This document shows, one piece after another, positions 33,193-45,373 of a stretch of 64,000 nt of DNA (the first letter of the stretch is position 1; every line of letters begins with the position of its first letter). Source of the stretch: Hedera helix. Its lineage: Eukaryota; Streptophyta; Magnoliopsida; Apiales; Araliaceae. The DNA is taken from NCBI GenBank assembly GCA_947179155.2, contig OX359264.1:9650501-9714500 (forward strand), given 5' to 3'. The position numbers and the translations under genes are program-made. The notes below the pieces were generated by a model that did no database searches, was not told the origin of the DNA, and saw only the letters and a list, made by a program, of their open reading frames with translations.

Positions 33193-35985
33193 ATTAATGT
33201 TTTTTTATATGATAATTTTAATAGAATAAGTAATACTACATCCGTCTCAAGATAAAAGTCTTTATTACTATTTTAAGTAGTCACAAGTTAAATGTCTACT
33301 TAGCTTAAATAATATATTTTTTTTAATAATAATTTGCTTATAATATCCTTGGTATTAATTGTCATATTTCTATTCTGTATGCAAATTCATGCAGCATTAC
33401 TAGTCATGTGTAAAAAACTATGCAATTAAATGAGAATTTAAATATGGATAATTTTGTCATTTTATCCTCTTTATTAATATACGCAAAAAATCAACCAAGA
33501 CTTTTATTCTGGGACATAGGCAGTGTTACTTTTGACATAGTTTTTGACTATTTTTTTACATATTAATATTTTGGATTAATTTTTTTTATTAATTAATTAT
33601 TTTTAAGTATAATTTTTCATTTGTTAATTTTTTTTATTCTTTAATCTAATTTTTCTACATATTTTTTAATAAAACTAAAATATTATTTTCAATTTTTGAA
33701 TAAAAATAACAATAAAATATTAGATATGATGGTGATATTTTGATTATTTTCTTATAAAACTATATTATTAATTCTTGTTTTCTTATAAAATTTCGATTCT
33801 AATTTCAATTTATATTATTTCAAATTAATATTAGGTAAGATGATGTAATGATTGTTTCTTTATAAATTATATTATTAATTTTTATTTTTGACTCAGTTAA
33901 ACTGAACAAAAAGTCTTGTCGTATAAGTATAATATTATTGATGTTTTTAATTTTTATTTAATAATTGAATCATATAGTCAACTATTATATCATGTTCTTA
34001 CTTTAATAATAGTAACAATTTTATCATCTAAATAATGATTAAATTTTTCTTATACTTAAAATCGTAATTATGTTTATATTTTAATAATAATAAAAAATTT
34101 AAGTTAGGTAGATGATTTTATGATAATTCTCTTTTCTTCTCAAACTATATTATCTAAATGATAATATAATTTTACTTAAACTCGTATTATTATATATATA
34201 TATATATATATTTGAATAAAAAAATCAATTAATTTTAGGTGAGATAATCTAATTTTGATTATTTTATGATAAAACTATATTACTACTAATTTTTTAATAA
34301 AAGTAACAAATTAGTTAAGATGATGTTATTTTAATTATTTTTTTTATAAAATTATATTACTAATACTTATTTTCTTATAAAAGTACAATACCAGTTCTAA
34401 TTTTTGATTTGAATTAGTAAATAATAAAAGTTAACTTAATATAGATAAAATCAAAAGTCGAACCAAACTAAAAAAAGGAGTGCGAACCAAATGATCTATT
34501 TAATTATAGTATATTTAATTATAGTATAGATATATAGATCAAGTAGCAGTACTTTGCACGAGGGATTTTTCTTGATTCTAAAATTTTATGTTTATTTTTG
34601 GTTAATGTTTTTAAAAATATAATACTTTGAATAAAACAAGTAATATTATTTTTTGATTTAATAGGCTATTTTGTTTCTTTACATGTTAATATTTTGTTTT
34701 TTAAAATTTTTATTTATTAATTATTATAACATCCTTATTATAAGAAAATAGTTTTCTTCTCATATTATCTTATCTAAGTAATAATAAAATCATACTTATA
34801 TTTGAAATATAATTATACTTATATTTAGTAATATTAAAAAATTTAAATCGAGTAAGATGATCTTTGTGAAAAATAAATTCTTCTGAATTTATACTATAAT
34901 ATATTCTATGTATATTTTTTTTTATTATAAATATGTTATTGTATAAATTGTTTAATTTTTACCTCTTAATTTTTATTTAATAATTAAATTATATAATTGT
35001 TCAATGTATTAAATGTATACTAATATTTTAATAATAGTAGCAGCTAATTTTATAATTAATAATCTTAATGCTTGAATTTTAATTAATAGTAGTATTAATA
35101 AAATTGTACTTATACTTGAAATATAATTATATTTTATTTTAATAATACTAACAAATTCAAAATTCAAGTAGGTAAGATGACTTTATGATTCTTTGTTTGT
35201 AAAATTATATTAATCCTTGTTCTTGACTTGGTCAAATTGAACAAACCAAATTGCGCTTTTCATTATAATTTCCTTCTATATATATATAAGTAATAATAAT
35301 AATAAAATCCTAGTTATGTTTTAAATAGACTTATACTTATATTTTAATAATAAAAAAAATAATATTATGTAAGATGATCTTATAATTTTTTTATTGCAAA
35401 CTATATTACTTAATTATTTTTGTTTCTCATGGTTTTATTGCACAATTTAGTACATGTAAGATGATCTTCGTAAGCAAATATTTTCCTTCTAACATTATAT
35501 TATCTAATTAGTAATAAAATAGTACTTATATTTGAAATATAATTACACTTATTTTTTAATAATAATAACAAATTCAAGCTAATTAAGACCATTTTAATGA
35601 AAAATAATTGTCTTCTCAAACTATATTATCTAAATAGTAATAGCAAATTAGTGTTTTCCTCAAACTATATTATCTAAGTAGTAATATAATTTTATTTAAA
35701 CTTAAATTATTGTATATATATTTAAATAAAAACAATAAATTAATATTACATAAGATGGTATTAGTTTGATTATTTGCTTATAAAATTATAATATTAATTT
35801 TTATTTCTTTATAAAACTATGTTACTAGTTTTAGTTTTTAATTTGAATATATAAATAAAAAAAAATTGACTTAATGTAAAAAAAATAAAAGATACAAAAA
35901 AAATCAAAAAGAGGGAAAGAATTAAATTATTTAATTATAGTATAGATAGATAGACACATGAGTTGATATTTTTTTTATTATGCTA
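32745..35985. repeat. AT-rich degenerate repeat block, right part
   Basis: More than ten diverged occurrences of a theme of the type cttctcaaactatattatct, aagtagtaataaaatc, acttatatttgaaatataat, taataataacaaattcaa, taagatgatctt. Poly(AT) runs lie at 33158-33190 and 34190-34210. The same theme is present left of the solo LTR (18936-20135), so the LTR was inserted into this block. No coding potential is seen. Confidence 0.55.
33236..33526. mobile_element. Stowaway-like MITE
   Basis: The left end ctacatccgtctcaagataa with aagtctt is inverted at the right end as aagacttttattctgggac. The roughly 27-base imperfect terminal inverted repeats and the CTCCCTCCGTCCCA-like consensus support a Stowaway-type element of about 290 bases. 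Confidence 0.6.
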
Positions 35986-35989
35986 CTAC

Positions 35990-36200
35990 ATTACTTATGC
36001 CTACTTCATTCTTCAGTAGCCTTTATCCAGCACGCCTACTACCCCTAATAGCTGAACAATGAAAACCAGCCCCAAGTTTTATAATACTGTTATTTACACC
36101 TGTCCTTGAAACCTTTCAATAATTGATACAGTTTTTCTTGAACAATGATTGTAAAACCTCCGTGCATTGCATAAAACATTTTGTATTGTATATTCAATTG
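35990..36200. repeat. Host-like segment paralogous to 16490-16690
   Basis: Shares cctttatccagcacgcc, ccccaagtttta, tgattgtaaaacc, tgcat and acattttgtattgtata with copy 2. It probably continues copy 3 after the large AT-rich insertion 18936-35985. Confidence 0.6.
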
Positions 36201-37430
36201 GAAAAGTCTTGGTGCACAAACTCACACTCCCCTCTTTTTTGTCTGTTCTAAAGTCAAAAGACACATTACTATTTTTGAATTATAAAATCACATAAGTTCT
36301 TAGTATATTATTATTTTTTTAGTTAATTAAGTATTATTATATCACTACTACTATATTGTTAATCAATATTAAGAATAAGTTTAAAAAATTATTTTCTTAA
36401 AAAAAATTTATTTTAAAAATATATATCTTATTTTGAAAATACTACCTCCGTGTTTAAAAATAAAATAAAACCATTTGCAAAAATAAATATATATATATAT
36501 ATATATATATATTTTAATTCTATTTTTATCTCTAAATTTAGTACGCGAGGCATTTCAAAATTAGAGTATATTTATAAGAACGATGTCTACACAAAATTAT
36601 ACTTTTTCAATTTATTCTTAACATCGACTAAAAATATAATATTGATAATAGAAAATTTATGAAAAGTTACAAATCACACCGCGTCTTCGTCTTCATCATC
36701 GACGTTGTTTTTTTTCAATCGGAAAGCTGAGAGACATACTTACGTAACTAATAGCATATTAAAATTTCATCTCACTTTATAGTACAAAAGTAATTTCTTT
36801 TGATTTTCTTTAAAAACGAATCTAAAAAATATATCTCTAATTTTACAATAAGAATAAATATTTAATTTGCAATGATAATAAAATTGCTAAACTACCATAC
36901 TTATATCGTGTTATTGTGATATTTTATACTATTGTTAAAATATAATTTTAAAAGAGACCTGCTGGTGATTTTTTTTTGGAACGTAGGGTGTAACATTTAG
37001 CCCCGCTCAAATAATGGCCAGATAATCTTAACCATGCTTGTTTGATTACTGGATTAGGGGCTTAAATCAAGTTTGGGATCCAAACACAATCTTATTTCTT
37101 TTCTAGTAATGCGTTGGTGAGTTAAGTTATTAATTTTAAAATAAATTACATATAAACGAACAAGATTATAAAGTGCATTTAACCTTCAAAAACCCCAAAA
37201 ACCCCGAGCCAAAAATTGCACACGAGTCTTGGCTTTTATCCACCATATTAGAAATTGCACGCCATGGTTATATAGCAGAAACCTACAAAGAGGTAGCTGG
37301 AGTACCAAATAAGTTGTTCTTTGATTACATGCCAAGGCACAAGGAATCCTAAAAGTGATTCATTGTTTACATGCCAATCACAAGTAAGGTATCTTTATTT
37401 TTTCATGTATTTTGTAACACTAAACTCCAT
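36201..37430. other. AT-rich intergenic stretch with a possible MITE
   Basis: No gene seen. ctacctccgtgtttaaaaa at 36443 and ttttttggaacgtagggtg near 36968 could be decayed inverted termini of a Stowaway-like element of about 550 bases. A (TA)n run lies at 36486-36512. Confidence 0.3.
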
Positions 37431-37559
37431 AAAAGCAATAGCAATTTACTATGGAGTAACATTACTCCCTCTGCAATGGTTGCTTCCATGGCGTCCACAT
37501 GTCAATCCTTGGGTTGTAATATATACTCCAAGGCATCAAAAGGGCTATAGCCCTTATGA

Positions 37560-38861
37560 CCTCACTTTTCAGAAAAACAGGGCAACCAGAGCGTGTACTA
37601 ACGAAAGGGGCACAAAAGTATGAATGTACAAAGGGTAGTACCAAAAATAGAACATATAGAGATAATAAATTACACGCTTGTTATATCATCAACAAGAAGT
37701 TCAAATTTTGGCCCATCAGATACAGTAGAGGAGTTTTACGAATGTATCGATGAGAAGAACTTGAAGAAACTGGGCAAATTCATCTCCAACGATTGTTTCT
37801 GTGAGGACTTCTTCCTTCCCAAAAATCATTCCAGGGAAAAAAGGTCGTTCTTCTATCTTAAAACTTTTGATAAATCAAAGCTTTATGCGATAAATTAATT
37901 CTTTAAAATTCCCTTTGTGAACTGTGCAGGAAGTTTTGAAACTTTTTGAGCAGCTAATAACATGCATGGGGGAGAATATATAGTTCAAAGTAGGAGATTT
38001 CTGTGAAGGAGAGGAAGGAGGTCGCTTTACAATTGTAGTAAATTGGAATTTAGGTATGTCATCCCCAAATTTCGATAAGATCTTAAGACTCTTGTTCTAT
38101 TCTTATAGAGAACGATTCTCATCATTATAATATATATGTGTTCTATTCTTATCTTGAGAACGATTCTCATCATTATAATATATATGCACTTGAACAACTA
38201 ATATAAATTCTCCAGATGCAGATTGGAAGAATAATCAGATCCCTTTCACATGAGGCTGCAGCCTATATGAATTATCAACAGAAGGAGAAAGACCAGTTAT
38301 TAAGTACCAACTTAACAATTCTAGGAGATATAAGCTCAAATTTCAGTTACATAGAAATTGTCTATAACATAACGGTGGTCTGTGCAGGAAAGCTCAAGTT
38401 AAGTCATCAATGAAACCTGGAGCCCTAGCGCCGGTAAATTTTATGGCTACTTTACTTTGAATAACATGGAATATTGTTGATTAGCCTTGCTGATAGCCAT
38501 AGTTTATTCAAATTTTGATTATGTTTCCCATTTGCTATCTTAGAATTTGTTGAAGATTGTGACTGTATTTGATACATTCCCAGAGATTGCCGAATGTACT
38601 AGAATCCCCTAAAATTTCATAAACTAAATCATAATTAAGATATCATATTCATACGTTATGAGATATTTGGTTTCTGCAGGGTTCCTTCGGAGTCCCCATG
38701 TCATACTACTCAAGATCTACAGTGTAGTTTTGGTACCATTTATAAGACCACTTCTAGCTTTCTACATCAACCTTTGGAATTTCATAGCTCACCTTTGCGT
38801 TCAAAATTTATCTCCAAATTTCAAAAACTTTTTGCAAATAAAGTACATTCTACATTTTTAA
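37560..38861 (+). pseudogene. NTF2-like (wound-induced/SnoaL-like fold) family pseudogene
   Basis: Five exon-like blocks with GT-AG borders read as one plant NTF2-family protein. Exon 1 ends at 37843 (DTVEEFYECIDEKNLKKLGK). Exon 2, 37930-38053, contains VLKLFEQLITCMGEN and CEGEEGGRFTIVVNWN. Exon 3, 38222-38303, contains WKNNQIPFT and GCSLYELSTEGERPVIK. Exon 4, 38388-38433, contains KAQVKSSMKPGALAP. Exon 5, 38680-38861, contains GFLRSPHVILLKIYSVVLVP and INLWNFIAHL. The order matches plastid-type NTF2-like proteins of plants. It is broken by TAG at 37981, by TGA at 38251 and by a phase mismatch between exons 4 and 5, where the usual segment before FLRSPHV is missing. The N-terminus upstream of 37690 is uncertain, with frames shifting. 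Confidence 0.8.
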
Positions 38862-38944
38862 AATCTTCTTCTACAAGTGAGACATTTACAGAATTTTATA
38901 TATTTTAAGTCATTCCAGTACCAGAAGCAAACCCACATCACCTT

Positions 38945-39282
38945 CTAGTCGTCGTTGCTATCCCGGCTAAAGCATGTTTCCAACAAAGAAAGAACAACCA
39001 GAGGTCCAAGAAAAGGTGGGAGTGGCGGGGGCTTGCTGAAAGCAACAATTGGATCGGCATTCTCCTTCACTATCTGCCCTTTCCCAACATCATTATCCAT
39101 TTGCTTCTTTGGCATCGAAGTCCCCGCTGCCCCTAGTTTATACATTTAAACGTGAATAAAAGAATCATAAATAACATGCTATTGAATCGAAGAAGGAATA
39201 TGAGATTACCCCATTTTCCTTTTATAGGATAGATGAAATTGAATTTGTTCTTAGCTGGCAATAATGCAGCTGTTGCACGCAT
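38945..39282 (-). CDS. Spliced gene for an 86-residue protein of unknown function
   Basis: Two coding exons: 39282-39210 (24 codons plus one base) and 39132-38945, joined by a 77-base intron with GT...AG ends. The N-terminus MRATAALLPAKNKFNFIYPI is basic and hydroxylated-residue-poor. The middle is charged (VGKGQIVKENADPIV). It is followed by a proline-rich hydrophobic stretch (FSKPPPLPPFLGPLVVLSLL) at about residues 57-74 and an acidic end. This stretch could be a membrane anchor. A probable noncoding first exon lies at about 40937-41000 (donor CACAG/GTATG), giving a 5' intron of about 1.6 kb. A promoter with Site II motifs lies upstream. I recognise no named family. The clean splicing and promoter make it the best functional host gene here. 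Confidence 0.65.
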
Positions 39283-39292
39283 ATGTAATTAC

Positions 39293-40936
39293 TGTTTTGA
39301 TTCTTTTTATCAATCTGTGTTAAGCTACCAATCTGCATGGTTAAAAACAATCAAGAGAATGTTAAAGTCCTATCTTAGACAAATATACAATTTGAAATAT
39401 TATGTAATCAAAATCCTTGAATTTTAGTCCTGTATAGTCTAAGTCTCTAAGAAGAAAGTCGAAATAACCAACACAAGCTACCAAGTCACTGATACCACGT
39501 TGAGAAAAAAAATAAAAAAATTGCAAAAGTTTGACATCATAATAGGATTGTGTAACTCCAACAGAACTCTAAATTGTAATTAAAACCTCCAGCCAAAATA
39601 AACAGTTTCTTCAGATGCACTGTCCTAGACAATCACAATAAATGAATTACTGTACTTTCTGTTCATGCCTGTCTTATAATAATAACGATAATTTTAAATA
39701 TACATGTTCTGTTACAGAACAAGGTAACCTGGTGATCTATACTTGTCGAGGAAGGTTAATTGGTGATCAATAACATCTCTTATGAAATTGAATACAAAAC
39801 ACAATAATTTGTCCAATTTTTCTGTAGTGCTACCTACAAGTTAAAAACAAATCATCATTAACATTCTTAGAGCCCTCTCTTTCATTTACATCAAGTTTAG
39901 AGTTGGAATGTTTCAAAAAAAAGGTTTATAGTTACAAAAACCTAAAACCTCAAACCAGTAAATATTTTTGTTCTCTGTCAAGCTGACTAGTCTTTTTCTC
40001 GGGTGCTCTTCTACTGCGTGAAGTTAATATACTGAAAGTAATATTCGACATGGCTTGAAGCTAGACTACTTCAATTTTGTCTCAGTGACATGCTTGTGAC
40101 CTAATTTTATGGCCACAACAAATCATTTAAGTTAATTACAAAAGCTGAAGTAAGATGTATTTTATCCAGTAGGCTCATGGAGAACCTCTATCCAATTTCA
40201 CAAATTAGAGTCCTAAAAAATAATTTATATTTGGGTGGCCATGGGTATTCAGAAGCAATGAAACAACACCTGTTAGTAATTCCGTGTGTTTGGTATGAGT
40301 TACCAAATATAATTCCGAGCTATTAAGTATAAATCTTGGCGAGAGATAAGGCACCTAGAAAACATCCCAAACCATAAGATGTTAGGATCTTACGTTTTGT
40401 AGCTGTGGATTTACACTTAACTTATTTATTTCAGTATCCAAATTGTAGATTTTAAGCAACAGCCCAATCATTACAACTCTATTTGTCAATTCAAGCAAAC
40501 AAACTACAATAAAAAAAATAAAAAGAAAAAAAAAAGGATTTTTTTTCTTTCTCCACGTTAGTTACAGCAACATTTCCATTTAACTCATGAATTATGCCAA
40601 AAGATTCATATAATCTAAGTGAAAATTATGCATACTTTTACCTAGTACATAAACCAAAAAGGAAAACAGCTTCAAACATAATCATAAGCACATGATTATA
40701 CAGCAAAATCCAGAGCAGATACTACATACTTGAATATCTCAATTATACGTTCTATACTGAAGTTAAATCACAACCAGAGACCTAGTTTGAATAACTGAAA
40801 CAAAATTGATTAAAATTATAAACATGATTGATTGAACTAAACACAAATAATCCCTCATAATTTGTCGTTTCTATTTCTACATAATAAAAGCCATTAAAAT
40901 GTTAGAGAAAGTGAGAGACTGTAAGCGATCTTCATA
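39293..40936 (-). other. Probable long 5'-leader intron of the 86-residue gene
   Basis: No ORF of note and no recognisable transposon. It is bounded on the minus strand by CACAG/GTATG at 40937/40936 and AAAACAG/TAATTAC at 39293/39292. The intron call is inferred from these signals and from the promoter above 41000. Confidence 0.4.
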
Positions 40937-41059
40937 CCTGTGGTCACAGTTTAAGCCGAGCGAGAGAAAATAACGAACTGTCTGTCTGTGCACTCGTTCG
41001 TTTGTTAAATATTGAGAGGAGGGGCAGAGAAGTTTCCTGAAGCTTCAGTTTTCTTCGCG

Positions 41060-41110
41060 CACAAATTATGGGCCGGCCCTTTCAGTTTGGGTCCAGGCTT
41101 GGGCCTGTTT
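41060..41110 (-). promoter_or_regulatory. Promoter with Site II-type TGGGCC elements
   Basis: tgggccggccc at 41069-41079 and tgggcc at 41100-41105 (GGCCCA on the minus strand). These are typical of plant housekeeping and organelle-related gene promoters. They sit 60-100 bases upstream of the probable first exon of the minus-strand gene. Confidence 0.5.
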
Positions 41111-41221
41111 AATAATTCATTCCTATTGAGTTCACTTTCATGCCACAATTCCGCCACCTGTTATTGTCTACAATTTTCAAAAGGAGAATGCATTTCTTAA
41201 AAAAACAAAACAAAACGATAA

Positions 41222-42971
41222 TGTCAAAAGCTATTGTTTTGTCTAATTTTAAATAGAAATTTATACGCAAGTATATGCAGTTCATAAATAATAAAGTAAT
41301 TAAATCGAGTGTTAGACCTACAGAAAATTAAAAATAATTATTATCAAATACTAATTTAATATCAAATTAATCTTATTTAAACAAACGCAATTAAATTATA
41401 GAATAAACTAATTAAAATTTCCAACTAAATTAAACTAGTAAAAATGAATAAATCAAATTAAAAATAGTTAAGATTATAATTTTTTTCAATACTTCATTTA
41501 AATATCTTCACTCTTTTTTTAATTAATTAATTATATTAAATTGTTAATTGAGATTTCTTAACTATTTATTAACTTTTTTCAAGAATTAATAAAAAGATTT
41601 ATTCCAAATAAGTTGATATATTGCTATGCAAAATAACTTGAAATAAACTCTTTAAGATTTAACTCTTAACAAAATTACTTGTGGCATATAAGTATCTTCA
41701 TCCTATATACTATTATGCTACTCTTCTTAAAAAGAATAAACAAATTAATATGTTATCATATCCAAATCTAAATCTATAATCCACTTTTAATTTCAAATAG
41801 ATTATCCTAATAATTAATCACAATTAATTAATATATTAACGAACAAAATAATTAATTAGGTCTAAACACTATAATCCATTCGTCAACTTCATATAAATTA
41901 TCACATTAATTAATGCAAATAATTAAATACTTAAACAAACAAAATATGATAAATAATTCAATTATAATTAATTTAATTATAAAAAAATAAATTAATTTAA
42001 ACTACACATTGAGTTCAATTGTAATCTCAAATAAAAATTAGTTCATAATTAAATAATAAATTATCCACAAATAATTCAACATCTCAAAATTACAAAAATA
42101 AAAGGGAAAGAAAAGAAATCAAATCAGTGTTGATATCTGTCTGTCACTCGAATCACAGTTTTCAATCCCCAAGGTCTGCCTTCAATTATTGAATCATTCG
42201 CATTAAATATTTGCTTCTAAACTAATAAAATTAATCTATTCTATTTTAATTTATGCTAATAATCTGCTAATGTATGTTAATGTATAATATTCTGCTAAAA
42301 ACATAAGAGTTAAAATATATTTATAGGAGTATACTAATAATCCTAAGCTAATGTGAAAAAGAAATTCAATTCGGAATCAAATTACAGCTTTAAATCGCCA
42401 ATAATCTCGTTTCTGGCAATTAATGCGTAGTGAAACAGCCCCTTCGCATACGCTGACTAAGTCAAAAGCGCATAGTGACGTCAGTGCCTCACTTAGCACA
42501 ATTCGCGCATTATACGAGGTCCTGTACTGCCGCTTCACTCGAACAACGTCGTGTAGCTGTCGTTCTTCATCCTATCTGACTGCGCGCATGGCGTGGATGG
42601 TTACGCCTCGCAAGACGACGTCATTGCTGCTCTATCCTACTGGCTTGCTGGCTTGCACGCGTGCATTACGCGTCATCCTTTCATGCCTTAATTACCAAAA
42701 TGTCACCGCGCTAGATATTTACAATCAAACCCCCATAATCTGCTTTATTACAATTTTGCCACTCAGAGTTGCTGTTAATTACAGATCTGCCATTAGCTTT
42801 TATTTTTCCTACAAGATCAAATATTAAATAATTAAAAATAATGTAAAAATACTAAAAATAATAAAAACACAAAAATTAAATAAATTACCTAAAATCAATT
42901 AAAATGCTTAAAAACTAAAAAATTATTAAGCCTAAAAATATATAATAAATAGGTATAAAATCCCATTGTCA
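41222..42971 (-). mobile_element. LTR (probably solo), Athila-like family, minus orientation
   Basis: On the minus strand it starts TGACAATGGGATTTTATACC with TATTTATTATATATTTTTAG shortly after. The LTR at 46074 begins TGATAATGGGGTTTTTATTC with the same following block, so the two belong to one family in opposite orientation. Their ends also align (GCATATACTTGCGT against gcatatacatgcgt). No primer site or coding region adjoins it. The boundary near 41222 is approximate. Confidence 0.65.
42423..42800. repeat. GC-rich palindromic module (copy 2 of 4)
   Basis: Contains cgcgcatggcgtgg, gcacgcgtgcattacgcgtc, acgcctcgcaagacgacgtc and the tail aattaccaaaatgtcaccgc / attttgccactc. It is more diverged than the other copies. 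The 134-codon plus-strand ORF that crosses it has no recognisable protein motif. Confidence 0.6.
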
Positions 42972-43683
42972 GCTATATGGTTAGTTAGTGATGTGATAAA
43001 ATTATGTATCGTAAGTGCACAAAGTCTATTGTAGAATTGATAAGTACAGGTCGAACTACATAAACTAAATTAATTATCAAATCTTTAATTTATATTCTAG
43101 ACAAATTAGAAATAAAAATAGTTGAGATGAATAATTAACTAAATAATACAAATTAAAAATTAATAATGAAAACTAGTAATGAGAAAAACTATCTAGAAAT
43201 TCGAATTCACTAAATACTAACATAGTAATTATGTTCTTCTTTTTAAAATAATTTTTAATTTAGTTTTTCATTCCCTTTTAAGAATTATGATTCAAATAAT
43301 TAATATGAGCAAACATAAGTTATTTAAAATTCATAGATTAACTATAACTTATTAAAATTTTGTAATTAATATAAGAATCACAATGGATTTTGCGCGAAGG
43401 TAAAAATGAAGGAAGAATAAACAATTAGGCATTAATATTGGAGGGGAAAGAAAATATTAATATGTAATACATAGCTTCATCATCATCATAGGTATTAAAA
43501 ATTTTAGTTATTTATGTAAATCAATAACTAACAAATAAAATTTCCTATTAATTACAAGGTTAAATGCTTCTTAACTTATTGTACTTTATACCAATTTACA
43601 AGTGGATAACTACATTTTTTTTTCTTCTTACATTCGACTAATTGAACTACAGTTTTCTAACAAAACGTTAGTAATCCCATTAA

Positions 43684-43856
43684 GGGGCTATTTGATAGTT
43701 TCTGAATGGGATTGAATGACTGAGTGATTGAATCAGTCAGTCATTTAGTGCATTTGTTTATAGCTGAATGAGATTGAATGGCTGAATCGGTCAGATTTTT
43801 TGGCTGAATGACTAAGTCTATTTTTTTTGGCTGAATGGTTAAGTCCCGATTGAATG

Positions 43857-43919
<63 letters not shown>

Positions 43920-44029
43920 ACTTACCAAACAACTTTTTTCATTCAGTATTCAGAAATCTACTTCATTCAGCTCATTCAGATTACTTAAGTATTCAGAACT
44001 ATTTCATTCAGTTTTTATCAAACATCACC
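43684..44029. mobile_element. hAT-like MITE inside the left TIR edge of the MULE
   Basis: The left terminus ggggctatttgatagtttct with gaatgg and the inverted right terminus cattcagtttttatcaaaca with tcacc form imperfect TIRs of about 28 bases. The interior is full of TGAATG/CATTCA hexamers, a subterminal pattern known in hAT-type MITEs. It contains (GT)30 at 43859-43918. Confidence 0.6.
43859..43918. repeat. Microsatellite (GT)30
   Basis: Uninterrupted GT dinucleotides inside the hAT-like MITE. Confidence 0.95.
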
Positions 44030-45373
44030 AAAGTTAAATTGAAATGAACAACAAAAATGCAGACGTGTAAAAAAAGTCCTTATGTGGTAAGGAGAATCTT
44101 ACTTGGCAAGGAGAATCCCACTAACAAGAGACTCTGTAATTTATTTTGGTTTTCAAAATCAAACATAAGAGTTTAAATATTATAACCTTAGATCTAGATC
44201 AAGATCTAAACATTGACCCCATGATTTCACATAGACCCTTTACAAAAAAATAATAGTTCTTATAGATCAAGATCTGGATCAAGAATTCTTCGCCAGAATT
44301 CCTTATCTTCATCAAACAAAATTTTGAGCAACCCATGAAAGGCGTATATCGAGGCTAAGAGAGAGAGAGAGAAAAAAGTGTGCGGGGATGAAGGGGAAGT
44401 TGCTGAAGAGGGAAAATTAGAGGTGAGTATGAAGTTGAAAATGAAAATTTCTCAGAAAATGAAGATGATGAGGAGATAGAGAAAATGGTTAATAAACATT
44501 CATGGTGATTTTTAGATCTATGTTAATTTGTTCTTTTTGGTGAGAGAAAGATGATGGATTTAGAGGAATTAGTAAGTTCTTGATTCTTTTGGTTCTTGCC
44601 ATGATCAAATAATTGATTTTTTTTTTATAACTTTTGATGGGTTTAGAGAATGGGATGAAGGAGAGGAAGAGAATAAGAAAAATGGATTTAACTCATGGTA
44701 TTTGGCAAAAAGAAGATGAATAGTAATTCTAATTAATTAATTTATTTAAAATGATCTAATTTGTTTAAGAGTTTATTTTGAAAGATTTTTAATTTTAGCA
44801 TAATTTTTATTTTTATAATTTCTTAAATAATTATATTTATTATTAATTATCGAAAAAATTATTTTCTACTCATTACAAAAATAATTAAAATTTATTTTAT
44901 TTTTCCCATATTTTTTTGCTAATTTTTTAAATTTTATTTTATTTTTTCTTAACAACATCCTTTCATTTATACTCAAGAGTGGCAACATGTCAGTTTAAAA
45001 TTTTTCATGTCAATTTTTTTCTCTCTTATGTGGCATCAAATGTGGTCGAACCGTTAAAAGTTAACATTATTTAATGGAATTACTAACGTTTTATTAAAAA
45101 AATTGCAGTTCAATGAGTCGAATGTAAGAAAAAAAAAGTTTAGTTACTCATTCGTAAGTTGACATAAAGTACAGTGACTAAAGAAATATTTATCCCGTTA
45201 ATCAATTAAAATTAATTAATAATAATTAAATAGAATGTAATATTCAACTAAAAGTTAAAAAGGAAAATTAACTTCTAATACTAAAGGAAAAAAGCTGATT
45301 AATTAAGGATGAAGGAAAATAATATAAAACAAAAACTATCACTACACATAAAGTTGCAAGATAAAAAGTAAAA

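Larger units (their letters stand above)
43558..45196. mobile_element. Non-autonomous Mutator-like element with long terminal inverted repeats
   Basis: The left 130 bases (43558-43690: tacattcgactaattgaact, aaaacgttagtaatcccatt) are inverted at the right end (45070-45196: tggaattactaacgtttt, agttcaatgagtcgaatgta). TIRs longer than 100 bases and no transposase indicate a MULE. Flanks taattacaa and gttaatcaa may be an imperfect 9-base target duplication. The interior near 44340-44500 is purine-rich but without a clear ORF. Confidence 0.7.

Noticed and set aside
37321..37623. 100-codon ORF as the N-terminus of the NTF2-like gene
   Set aside because: It is not in frame with the recognisable DTVEEFYECI exon and has no clear splice connection. 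The true N-terminus is uncertain.
42423..42827. 134-codon ORF crossing the GC-rich module
   Set aside because: The open frame reflects high GC content. It has no protein motif and the equivalent modules are not open in the same frame.
43835..44047. ORF with a CVCVCV run
   Set aside because: Translation of the (GT)30 microsatellite inside a MITE.
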